DNA of 64,000 nt, taken from contig NZ_AUCH01000008.1 in assembly GCF_000429665.1 (NCBI RefSeq), forward strand, positions 130,460 to 194,459. The letters are read 5' to 3'. The number at the start of each line of letters is the position of its first letter. Positions within the stretch are counted from its first letter, which is position 1. Under the pieces are notes generated by a model, which did not search any database, was not told the DNA's origin, and worked only from the letters and a program-made list of their open reading frames with translations. The position numbers and the translations under genes are program-made. This DNA comes from Azovibrio restrictus DSM 23866. Lineage in GTDB: Bacteria; Pseudomonadota; Gammaproteobacteria; Burkholderiales; Rhodocyclaceae. Positions 49,858 to 62,441 of this stretch are shown piece by piece.

Positions 49858-49914
49858 GCGTATTTACGCGTTTGGCGCGCGAGGTTGCCGAAGATGAATG
49901 AGGAATCAAGAGTG

Positions 49915-54540
<4,626 letters not shown>

Positions 54541-54541
54541 C

Positions 54542-56011
54542 ATGGGCAAGCCGACTGGATTTCTCGAATTCGACCGTCGCGAAGAAGCTTACGCGCCCGT
54601 CGAGGAACGCCTGACCCACTACAAGGAATTCGTCCAGACCCTGTCGGACGAGGACGCCAAGGTTCAGGGCGCCCGCTGCATGGATTGCGGCATTCCCTTC
54701 TGCAACAACGGTTGCCCGGTGAACAACATCATTCCCGACTGGAATGATCTGGTCTATCGCGGCAACTGGCAGCAGGCCCTGGAAGTGCTGCACTCCACCA
54801 ACAACTTCCCCGACTTCACCGGCCGCATCTGTCCGGCCCCCTGCGAAGCTGCCTGTACCCTGGGCATCAACGCGGCGCCCGTGGGCATCAAGTCCATCGA
54901 ACATGCAATCATCGACAAGGGCTGGGAAATGGGCTGGGTGCAGCCCCAACCCGCCGCCGTCAAGACCGGCAAGAAGGTTGCCATCGTCGGTTCCGGTCCT
55001 GCCGGTATGGCGGCTGCCCAGCAGCTGGCCCGGGTTGGTCATGATGTCACCGTGTTCGAGAAGTCGAGCCGTATCGGTGGCCTGCTGGGCTTCGGCATCC
55101 CCGACTTCAAGCTCAACAAGTCGGTGATCGACCGCCGCGTCGCCCAGATGGAAGCCGAAGGCGTGGTCTTCAAGACCAAGGTCATCGTCGGCGACAAGAA
55201 CATCCCGGCCGGCATTAACAACGATGCCACCGAGACCGTTTCCGCCGCACAGCTGAAGCAGGATTTCGATGCGGTGATCCTGGCCGCCGGTTCCGAAGTG
55301 CCCCGTGACCTGCCCGTGCCTGGCCGTCAGTTCAAGGGCGTGTATGCCGCCCTGGAATTCCTGATTCCCCAGAACAAGGAAGTTCAGCAAGGCATCAAGA
55401 ATCCCATCAACGTCAAGGGCAAGCATGTGGTGGTGATCGGCGGCGGTGATACCGGGTCCGATTGCGTCGGCACCAGCTACCGCCACGGTGCAGCGTCCGT
55501 GACCCAGTTCGAACTGATGCCGGCCCCCCCCGAACAGGAAAACAAGGCCCTGACCTGGCCCTACTGGCCCCTCAAGATGCGCACTTCTTCCTCGCACAAG
55601 GAAGGCGACACCCAGCGGGAGTTCGCCGTGGCTACCAAGGAATTCATCGGTGATGCCCAGGGCAACGTCAAGGCCCTGAAGGCTGTGCGCGTCGAATGGA
55701 AGGACGGCAAGATGAGCGAAGTGGCCGGTTCCGAATTCGAGCTGCCCTGCGATGCCGCTTTCCTGGCCATGGGCTTCGTGAATCCGGTCGGCAGCCTGCT
55801 GGATGCTTTCGGTGTGGAGAAGGATGCCCGGAACAACGCCAAGGCGACGACTGATGGCGAAGGCTGCTATCAGACCAGCGTCGCCGGCGTTTATGCAGCC
55901 GGGGATGTGCGCCGGGGCCAGTCCCTGGTGGTCTGGGCGATCCGCGAAGGCCGCCAGTGTGCCCGGGCGGTGGACGAGTTCCTCATGGGAGCCTCGGTGC
56001 TGCCCCGTTGA
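54542..56011 (+). CDS. gltD: Glutamate synthase (NADPH) small subunit
   Basis: 489-residue FAD/NADPH subunit that passes electrons to GltB. The N-terminal Fe-S region has ARCMDCGIPFCNNGCPVNNI and RICPAPCEAACTLGI. The FAD site is KVAIVGSGPAGMAAAQQLA, the NADPH site VVVIGGGDTGSDCVGTS, and the second FAD segment VYAAGDVRRGQSLVVWAIREG. It begins one base after the gltB stop codon, so translation is coupled. A strong terminator follows. Confidence 0.97.
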   Translation: MGKPTGFLEFDRREEAYAPVEERLTHYKEFVQTLSDEDAKVQGARCMDCGIPFCNNGCPVNNIIPDWNDLVYRGNWQQALEVLHSTNNFPDFTGRICPAPCEAACTLGINAAPVGIKSIEHAIIDKGWEMGWVQPQPAAVKTGKKVAIVGSGPAGMAAAQQLARVGHDVTVFEKSSRIGGLLGFGIPDFKLNKSVIDRRVAQMEAEGVVFKTKVIVGDKNIPAGINNDATETVSAAQLKQDFDAVILAAGSEVPRDLPVPGRQFKGVYAALEFLIPQNKEVQQGIKNPINVKGKHVVVIGGGDTGSDCVGTSYRHGAASVTQFELMPAPPEQENKALTWPYWPLKMRTSSSHKEGDTQREFAVATKEFIGDAQGNVKALKAVRVEWKDGKMSEVAGSEFELPCDAAFLAMGFVNPVGSLLDAFGVEKDARNNAKATTDGEGCYQTSVAGVYAAGDVRRGQSLVVWAIREGRQCARAVDEFLMGASVLPR

Positions 56012-56033
56012 TGGGTCCTGACCATCCGCAATA

Positions 56034-56067
56034 ACCCCGTCGCCTCCTCACGGACGACGGGGTTTTT
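56034..56067 (+). terminator. Intrinsic terminator after gltD
   Basis: ACCCCGTCG and CGACGGGGT pair around a 12-base loop, followed by a T run. Confidence 0.9.
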
Positions 56068-56123
56068 CTTTGGGATCAGGGCCGCTTGTGGCATATTCGG
56101 CAAAACAAAGGGAGGACGATAAA

Positions 56124-56888
56124 TTGGATCTGCAACAGTCTCTACAGGTGACATCCACCTTGGGTCAATTCGACAGCCATCTGCTGCTGGCCCTGCTGGT
56201 CATGGTCGTTACCGGGGTCCTGGGCGGTCTTGCCAACCATTATCTGGCCGAGCGCCAGCCAGGCGCAGGGCGTCAGGACTGGCGCCGTTACCTGGTGTTC
56301 GGTGTGGTCACCGCTCTCACGGCCCCCTTGCTGCTCAACATGCTCTCCAGCAACCTCCTCGAGGGGGCCCGCACCCGTCCCGGGGAGCTCTATGTCTTTG
56401 CCGCCTTCTGCATCATCTACGTGGTGGCGGCCCGGCGGCTGTTCGAAAACCCGGCCGCCTTCTATCAGCAACAGCTGACCCAGATGCAGGAGCAGTTCCG
56501 GCGTGAGCTGGAATACCTGCGCCGGGAGCAGGAACTGCTGCGTCAGCGCCTGGAGGCGGCACCAGTGGTGGCTACCCCCGTGGAGCCCGTGCCGGAGAAG
56601 GAAGAGGTCCGCAATGATCCCCGGGAGGTGGTGACCTACAACGACGTGGAGATCCTGCGGGCCCTGGCCGACGAAAGTTATGTCTACGGCAACCTGGCCG
56701 CCCTGACGGAAAAGACCACCCTGGGACGGGAACTGATCAGCCAGCGCCTGGCCGTGTTGAAGAATGTCGGCTTGATCGATACCCGCATCAACGACAAGAA
56801 CGTGCTGCACTGGGTGATTTCCCCCAGGGGGCGCCAGGTGCTCACCGATATCCTCACTGGCCAGGACGACGGCAAGAAGGTCGCCTGA
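56124..56888 (+). CDS. Three-TM membrane protein with C-terminal winged helix, possible YEATS-associated (YLATT-like) family
   Basis: 254 residues from TTG 56124, which follows a good AGGGAGGA; the frame is open back to 56070. Three membrane segments lie at about 20-40, 57-77 and 90-108, with VMVVTGVLGGLANHYL, TALTAPLLLNMLSSNLLE and YVFAAFCIIYVVAARRLFE. A coiled coil follows (about 115-150, QEQFRRELEYLRREQELLRQ), then a Glu/Pro linker. The C-terminal winged-helix domain (about 178-245) has EILRALADESYVYGNLAALT and INDKNVLHWVISPRG. From memory the TM region resembles the YEATS-Like-Associating Three TM group. No YEATS domain is present. Function unknown; it stands between gltD and glmU. Confidence 0.65.
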   Translation: MDLQQSLQVTSTLGQFDSHLLLALLVMVVTGVLGGLANHYLAERQPGAGRQDWRRYLVFGVVTALTAPLLLNMLSSNLLEGARTRPGELYVFAAFCIIYVVAARRLFENPAAFYQQQLTQMQEQFRRELEYLRREQELLRQRLEAAPVVATPVEPVPEKEEVRNDPREVVTYNDVEILRALADESYVYGNLAALTEKTTLGRELISQRLAVLKNVGLIDTRINDKNVLHWVISPRGRQVLTDILTGQDDGKKVA

Positions 56889-56917
56889 GCAGCCACAACA
56901 CCGAAACAGAAACAGTC

Positions 56918-58282
56918 ATGTCCCTGAATATCGTCATCCTGGCCGCCGGCCAGGGTAAGCGCATGTATTCCCATCTGCCCAAGGTGCTGCATCCCCTGGC
57001 CGGCAAGGCCCTGCTGCGGCATGTGGTGGATACCGCCCGTAGCCTCCAGCCGGCGCGGCTGGTCGTGGTTTATGGCCATGGTGGTGAAGCGGTGCGCCAG
57101 AGTTTTGCTGGAGAGTCCCTGGAGTGGGCCCTGCAGGAGCCGCAACTGGGGACTGGGCATGCCGTTGCTCAGGCCCTGCCGCTTCTGGATGAATCCCTGC
57201 CTACCCTGGTGTTGTATGGGGACGTGCCTTTGGTGCAGCAGCAGACGCTGGAACATCTGGTGCATCAGGGGGCCCGGGGACTGGGCCTGCTCACGGTGAG
57301 GCTGGAGCAGCCCCAGGGTTACGGCCGCATCGTCCGCGATGCCGCTGGCGCCGTCACCGCCATCGTGGAAGAAAAGGATGCGACGCCGGAGGAACGCCAG
57401 ATCGACGAGGTCAACACCGGCATCATGGTCCTGCCCGCGGGTGTCCTGGCGGGCTGGCTCGCCAGCCTGTCCAACCACAATGCCCAGGGGGAGTACTACC
57501 TGACCGATGTGGTGGCCAAGGCAGTGGCGGCAGGGTTGGCCGTGCGTACTGTCCATCCCACCGGTCCCTGGGAGGTGCAGGGGGTCAACAACAAGCAGCA
57601 GCTGGCGGAGCTGGAGCGGGCTTACCAGTTGCGTCAGGCCGGAGCGCTGCTGGAGCAGGGGGTGCGTCTGGCCGATCCGGCCCGCCTGGATATCCGGGGC
57701 GCCCTAGTGTGCGGCCGCGACGTGAGCATTGACGTGGGCTGCATTTTCGAAGGTCGGGTGGTGCTGGAGGAGGCCGTGGAGATCGGGCCCTACTGCGTCA
57801 TCCGTAACGCGACCGTGCAGGCCGGGGCGCGGGTCGCCGCCTTCTCACACATTGACGGTGCCCAGGTGGGTCCGGATGCGGTAGTGGGGCCCTATGCCCG
57901 GCTGCGTCCGGGATCGGTCCTGGCGGAAGGCGCTCATGTGGGCAACTTCGTGGAAATCAAGAACAGCCAGATCGGTTCCCAGTCCAAGGCCAACCACCTG
58001 GCCTACGTGGGGGATGCGGACGTGGGGGCCCGGGTCAATATCGGCGCCGGCACCATCACCTGCAATTACGATGGGGCCAACAAGTTCCGCACCGTGATCG
58101 AGGACGATGCGTTCATCGGCTCCGATACCCAGCTGGTCGCTCCGGTGCGGGTCGGCAAGGGCGCCACCCTGGGGGCGGGCACGACCCTGACCAAGGATGC
58201 GCCTCCGGGGGGGCTCACGGTTTCCCGGGCGCGCCAGACTTCCGTCAGCAACTGGAAGCGGCCGGAAAAAAACAAGGTTTAG
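56918..58282 (+). CDS. glmU: Bifunctional UDP-GlcNAc pyrophosphorylase / GlcN-1-P acetyltransferase GlmU
   Basis: 454-residue enzyme making UDP-GlcNAc for peptidoglycan and LPS. The N-terminal uridyltransferase (1 to about 228) has VILAAGQGKRMYSHLPKVLH, LGTGHAVAQALP, LYGDVPLV and the metal-binding NTGIMVLPAG and VNNKQQLAELE. The C-terminal left-handed beta helix has hexapeptide repeats, VEIKNSQIGSQSKANHLAYV (catalytic His) and NIGAGTITCNYDGANK. It starts 29 bases after the preceding gene. Confidence 0.97.
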   Translation: MSLNIVILAAGQGKRMYSHLPKVLHPLAGKALLRHVVDTARSLQPARLVVVYGHGGEAVRQSFAGESLEWALQEPQLGTGHAVAQALPLLDESLPTLVLYGDVPLVQQQTLEHLVHQGARGLGLLTVRLEQPQGYGRIVRDAAGAVTAIVEEKDATPEERQIDEVNTGIMVLPAGVLAGWLASLSNHNAQGEYYLTDVVAKAVAAGLAVRTVHPTGPWEVQGVNNKQQLAELERAYQLRQAGALLEQGVRLADPARLDIRGALVCGRDVSIDVGCIFEGRVVLEEAVEIGPYCVIRNATVQAGARVAAFSHIDGAQVGPDAVVGPYARLRPGSVLAEGAHVGNFVEIKNSQIGSQSKANHLAYVGDADVGARVNIGAGTITCNYDGANKFRTVIEDDAFIGSDTQLVAPVRVGKGATLGAGTTLTKDAPPGGLTVSRARQTSVSNWKRPEKNKV

Positions 58283-58290
58283 GAATACTC

Positions 58291-58602
58291 ATGGATATCT
58301 GGTTCACCCTATTCGTCCTGCTGGTCGCCCTGTTCGCAGCCGCCGGATTCGCCCTGCTGCTGGTGGGTTACATCGACACTCTGCCGGCAGCGATTGCCCA
58401 CGGCTGGCGCTGGGCCGTGCTGGTACTGGCGTTGCCCGTGGCCGGGCCGTTCATCTTCTGTTTCAAGCACTGGGATGTCTGCGCCAGGACCGGTCGCCAG
58501 ATCATCGCCGGCACCGGGCTGGTACTGATTGGCCTGGCCCTGCTTTATGGCTGGGGCCCGCATTTTGCCGAGCGCATCATCGCGGGCATTCCGAACAGCT
58601 GA
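58291..58602 (+). CDS. Small membrane protein of unknown function
   Basis: 103-residue protein with three hydrophobic segments: about 5-27, 38-57 and 70-87. The middle one runs WRWAVLVLALPVAGPFIFCF and is followed by KHWDVCARTGRQ, where two cysteines are close to the membrane. It starts 8 bases after glmU, so it is probably in that transcript. No family is recognised. Confidence 0.7.
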   Translation: MDIWFTLFVLLVALFAAAGFALLLVGYIDTLPAAIAHGWRWAVLVLALPVAGPFIFCFKHWDVCARTGRQIIAGTGLVLIGLALLYGWGPHFAERIIAGIPNS

Positions 58603-58623
58603 GATATTTCCGGAGGTTCTGCC

Positions 58624-59133
58624 ATGCTCTGGCTGCGTTCTATGCTTCCCCTGTGCCTGTTCCTGAGTCTGCCGGCCCTGGCCGAGGAGTCCGGGACTCT
58701 GCAACTGGCTCCCGGTCTGGCTGCCAGTCCGGAAGTCCTGCGTCCGGGGCAGTGCGTGCGCTATCAGGAGGGGGGTACCGGTTTTTTGGGGCGAACGCCC
58801 ATGTACTGGCTGGAGGGTGAGGTTCTGGAGGCCCGTCATGAAGCCCGCTCCCTGCTGCCTTGTTCCCGCCAGTGGCTGGAGCCGCCCCGAAGCAGGGAGT
58901 CGCTGCTGGAACGGGAGGCGGCGATGCCCTGCCTGCGTCAGGAGGGGGCTGCTCCTGTGAGTACGGAACTGGCTTTGGTGCGAATCCGGGTCCAGCGTTG
59001 GGAGACTCCCTGGGACAAGGTTGCGGCCACCCGGGGGCGTCTGTATCGGAGCCACTATCTGGCCCAGCCGCTGGCTGAAGGGGCTGAGCTGGAAATCAAC
59101 GGGGCCCTGTTGAGCCCCTGCGGGCAACCTTAA
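58624..59133 (+). CDS. Exported protein of unknown function
   Basis: 169-residue protein with a signal peptide (MLWLRSMLPLCLFLSLPALA, cleavage before EES) and a GGAGG ribosome site 7 bases upstream. The mature part contains four cysteines and a PGQCVRYQEGGTGFLGRTPM segment. No family is recognised. It follows the small membrane protein by 21 bases and meets phaM tail to tail with a 4-base overlap. Confidence 0.75.
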   Translation: MLWLRSMLPLCLFLSLPALAEESGTLQLAPGLAASPEVLRPGQCVRYQEGGTGFLGRTPMYWLEGEVLEARHEARSLLPCSRQWLEPPRSRESLLEREAAMPCLRQEGAAPVSTELALVRIRVQRWETPWDKVAATRGRLYRSHYLAQPLAEGAELEINGALLSPCGQP

Positions 59134-59597
59134 CTTCCGTCCTTCTTGGTTTTTTTCGCCGCAGCCTTAGGGGCCTCCTGGGCGGCTGGGGGCGGGGGGT
59201 TGGCGGCGGCACCTTGCTGCAATTGATCCTGCAACTGGTCCTGCATCTGCTGCATCAGGTTCCAGGGCCACAGGGCCGCCTGTTGCAGGGTTTCACCCAC
59301 GGTGGGGCCGTCCTGGGGCGTTGCCGGCTGGTGCCCGGCAGCAGCCTGGCTGCTCATCTTGCCCATGGCTTGCACGGCGGTAAGGGTGGCCTTCTGCATT
59401 TCCAGTCCCTGAATGGTCATCTGCAGCATGGAAAGGTTCATGCGCAGCCAACCTTCCACGGCCTTCAGGTCGGTGATCCGTTTTTCCAGTTCATCGGTAT
59501 CGAAGGTGGGGGTCACCATGCCGGGCAGGGAAAAACCCATGTTGCCCCACATTTGCCGCACGAATTCCATGGGGTCGGGGGTTTGCTCGTTGGCCAT
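59130..59597 (-). CDS. phaM: PhaM-like PHA granule regulatory protein
   Basis: 155-residue protein. The N-terminal part (DPMEFVRQMWGNMGFSLPGM, then TPTFDTDELEKRITDLKAVE and LNMSMLQ-type helices) matches PhaM, which activates PHA synthase and ties granules to the nucleoid in Ralstonia. The C-terminus is Pro/Ala-rich and ends in the Lys-rich AAAKKTKKDGS, a likely DNA-binding tail as in PhaM. An AGGAG site precedes ATG 59597. phaC is 45 kb away, so the pair would work in trans. Confidence 0.82.
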   Translation of the reverse strand: MANEQTPDPMEFVRQMWGNMGFSLPGMVTPTFDTDELEKRITDLKAVEGWLRMNLSMLQMTIQGLEMQKATLTAVQAMGKMSSQAAAGHQPATPQDGPTVGETLQQAALWPWNLMQQMQDQLQDQLQQGAAANPPPPAAQEAPKAAAKKTKKDGS

Positions 59598-59719
59598 CTT
59601 ATGCTCCTGATCTAGGCGGGTCGTCGCCTATATTAGCCGAGAAGCAGCGCGGCGGGGCTGGCAGGGAAACGGCAAAGTGTTAGAGTATCGTCATAAGCAT
59701 AAGAAAGTGTGATGAGGCC

Positions 59720-60370
59720 ATGTTGAAATTCCTGATTGTTGAAGATCATGCCCTGGTACGGGAGGGGCTGGTGCGTGTCCTGCATCAGCTGGACAGCGAA
59801 GTAAGCGTCGTGGAAGCCGCCAGCGGCGACCAGGCCCTCGCGGCTCTGGGGCAGGACGAGGATGTGGATCTGGTGTTGCTGGATCTGGCCTTACCGGGGA
59901 TGGATGGCTTTGCCTGCCTGGATCTACTGCGTCAGCGTCACCCTTCGATTCCCGTCGCCATCCTGTCCGCTTTCGACGATCCGCCGACGGTGAACCGGGT
60001 GCTGGCCAACGGGGCCTCCGGCTTCATCCCCAAGGCCTATTCGGGGGAAGACCTGATCAAGGCCCTACGGGTGGTGCTCGCGGGACACATCTTCAGGCCC
60101 GATGGCACGGCTGCCCCCGTTCTGGGGGACGAAACCCCGGTGCTGCCCAGCACGGGCGGCGTGAGTCCGGAGGAGTGCGGCCTGACCGAGCGCCAGGGGC
60201 AGGTGCTGGGGCTCATGGCCAAGGGCAAATCGAACCGGGAGATCGCCCAGCAGCTGGGACTTTCCGAAGGCACCGTGAAGATTCACGTGACCGGGGTATT
60301 CAAGGCCCTGGGGGTGTCCAGCCGCACCCAGGCCCTGGTGATGGCCGCCCGTTACGGGATCAGGCTGTAA
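59720..60370 (+). CDS. NarL/FixJ-type response regulator
   Basis: 216-residue two-domain regulator. The receiver (1-120) has FLIVEDH with the acidic pair, the phospho-acceptor D55 in LVLLDLALPGMDG, and the conserved Lys in GFIPKAYSG. The LuxR-type helix-turn-helix (about 150-212) has LTERQGQVLGLMAKGKSNRE and IAQQLGLSEGTVKIHVTGVF. It converges on a histidine kinase gene with an 11-base overlap of coding ends, so the two are very likely partners. No target operator can be named. Confidence 0.93.
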   Translation: MLKFLIVEDHALVREGLVRVLHQLDSEVSVVEAASGDQALAALGQDEDVDLVLLDLALPGMDGFACLDLLRQRHPSIPVAILSAFDDPPTVNRVLANGASGFIPKAYSGEDLIKALRVVLAGHIFRPDGTAAPVLGDETPVLPSTGGVSPEECGLTERQGQVLGLMAKGKSNREIAQQLGLSEGTVKIHVTGVFKALGVSSRTQALVMAARYGIRL

Positions 60371-62441
60371 TTTCCTCTTCCAGACGCCGCAGCAGGGCCC
60401 GCAGCCGGGCCGGGCGCAGCGGTAGTACCAGCTTGTGGGCTGCGGGGGGCGCGTTCTCTTCGCCGGCGCAAAGCACCACCAGGGGCAGGGAGGGGTGCTC
60501 CCGGGCCCGGGTTTCGGCTTCGTTGGCGGTGGTCAGCAGGATTTGCGGGGGTTGGTCGGCCAGGTAGCCCAGGGTGACCGGGTAGCCCCAGTTGCGGATC
60601 AGGGTTGTCGCTTCGCCCAGGGCTTCCCCATTGCCGAGGACGCAGATCCTGGGGCTGATGCTGCTGGGGCTGGGCAGGTTGCCGGGGCTCACCTTGCGTT
60701 CGCCGGCGTCACCCAGGGGCAGGCTGAAACGGAAGCAGGTTCCCCGCCCCAGCTGGGAGATCAGCTCTATCCTCACGCCCAGGGCCCGGGCCAGACGGTC
60801 CACGATGGATAGTCCCAGGCCCAGGCCCTTGTGGGATTCCCGGGCGGCATTGTTGATCTGGTAGAACTCCACGAAAATCGCCTGCTGATGCTCGGCCGGA
60901 ATGCCGATGCCGGTATCCCGGACCTCCACCAGCACGGCCCCATTGCGGCGCCGGGCTGAGACCAGGATGCCGCCCTTGTCCGTGTAACGGATGGCATTCG
61001 ACACCAGATTGGCGAGCAGGCGTTCCAGCAAGGCCGCGTCGGAATAGACGTGCAGCCCCCGGTCCCGCAGGCGCAGATTGAGCCCCTTGGCCAGGGCCGC
61101 CCGGTCGAAGGTGGTGCCGAGCCGGTCAAAAACTTCCTTGACCGGATGATGGCGCAGCTGGGGCGTGATCCCGGCCACATCGAGGCGGGACAGGTCCAGC
61201 AAAGAATCCAGCAGCTCGCTCAATACCTCCGTGGACGACTGGATCTGCTGGGCCAGCTGGGGCAGATGCTCGTTGCGCTGCAGACGGATCTGGCGCTGCA
61301 GGTCGGAGGCGAACAGGGCCAGGGCGTGCAGGGGCTGGCGCAGGTCGTGGCTGGCGGCGGCCAGGAAGCGGCTCTTGGCGGCATTGGCGCGCTCGGCTTC
61401 CGTCTTCTGCTGTTCCAGGCGCCAGGCTGATTCATGCAGCTGGGTTTCCAGGGCTTCCCGCTCCTGGCTCAGCTGCCGGTTGTGGAGTTCCTGCTCCCTC
61501 CGCCGTTGATACAGCAGCCAGCCGCCCAGAAGCAGGACGCCCAGGCAGAGCAGCGCCAGAATGCCGAAATCCCGGGCGCGCCGGTACCAGTGCTGGAGCA
61601 GGGCCGACTCCGGCACCAGGGTCAGGACTCTGAGGTCGGGAAAGCCGCTGACATTGGCTTCGATGACGATCCAGCCATCGCGCCGGTCCGGGGTATCCGC
61701 GTTGGGGCGCTGGCGCAGGGCGCCGTTGGCGAGCACATCGCTGACATTGGCACCGATCATCGGCGACTGCTGGGACAGGTCGGTGGGGCGGCAGGAGGCC
61801 ACGATACGCCCCTGGGTGTTGACCAGGACCGATTCAAAATCGTCGCTGAGCCGCACCGACCAGCAGAAATCCTGGAAATAAGCCGGCTCGATGGCCGCGA
61901 ACACCGCACCGTTGAATTCCTGCCGGGAATTTTTCAGGCGCCGGACCAGGGCGTAGGTATAGCGCCCGGAGTTGCGTCCGATGTAGGGGCCGTACATGGC
62001 AAAGTCGGCCCCTCGCTCCAGGGAGGTGAAGTAGGGCCGGTCGATGACGTTGATGCGGGTGGCTGGGAACTGGGTGGAGGTGAAAATCTGGTAACCCTGG
62101 CGGTCGAAGATGGCCAGGTCCCGCAGCTGCGGCAGGGAGCGGGTATGGCGGGTGGAGAGGTAGGTGAAGCCGGTTTCCGGGCTCCAGGACTCCCAGCGGC
62201 TGTTGCCGGACAGGTCACCGGCCAGCTCCCGCAGCAGGATGTCTACGGACTCCAGGGAGCGGGCCGTATGCTCGGCGATCAACGCGGTCAGGTGGGTGAC
62301 CCGCTGCCGGCCAGCTTCCAGCTCATGGCTGCGGCTCAGGAGCAGGTCGCCGAGAAAGCCGCCCAGGATTAGGAGGCTGATGGCCAGGATCAGTGGGGCC
62401 AGGAAGCGGGAGGGGCGAAGCGGGGAGGCCAAGGCAGTCAC
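60360..62441 (-). CDS. Membrane histidine kinase with Cache-type sensor and degenerate receiver
   Basis: 693 residues from GTG 62441, which overlaps the stop of the upstream methyltransferase (GTGA). Two membrane segments (about 12-32 and 290-310) enclose a periplasmic dCache/PDC sensor with INVIDRPYFTSLERG and YTYALVRRL. The HisKA motif AASHDLRQPLHALALFASDL carries H365. The ATPase domain has NLVSNAIRYTDKGG, VRDTGIGIPAEHQ and GLGLGLSIV. The last 100 residues look like a receiver that has lost its acid pair and phospho-Asp (RICVLGNGE; QILLTTANE). The open frame continues far upstream but that part overlaps the methyltransferase. Confidence 0.9.
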   Translation of the reverse strand: MTALASPLRPSRFLAPLILAISLLILGGFLGDLLLSRSHELEAGRQRVTHLTALIAEHTARSLESVDILLRELAGDLSGNSRWESWSPETGFTYLSTRHTRSLPQLRDLAIFDRQGYQIFTSTQFPATRINVIDRPYFTSLERGADFAMYGPYIGRNSGRYTYALVRRLKNSRQEFNGAVFAAIEPAYFQDFCWSVRLSDDFESVLVNTQGRIVASCRPTDLSQQSPMIGANVSDVLANGALRQRPNADTPDRRDGWIVIEANVSGFPDLRVLTLVPESALLQHWYRRARDFGILALLCLGVLLLGGWLLYQRRREQELHNRQLSQEREALETQLHESAWRLEQQKTEAERANAAKSRFLAAASHDLRQPLHALALFASDLQRQIRLQRNEHLPQLAQQIQSSTEVLSELLDSLLDLSRLDVAGITPQLRHHPVKEVFDRLGTTFDRAALAKGLNLRLRDRGLHVYSDAALLERLLANLVSNAIRYTDKGGILVSARRRNGAVLVEVRDTGIGIPAEHQQAIFVEFYQINNAARESHKGLGLGLSIVDRLARALGVRIELISQLGRGTCFRFSLPLGDAGERKVSPGNLPSPSSISPRICVLGNGEALGEATTLIRNWGYPVTLGYLADQPPQILLTTANEAETRAREHPSLPLVVLCAGEENAPPAAHKLVLPLRPARLRALLRRLEEEITA

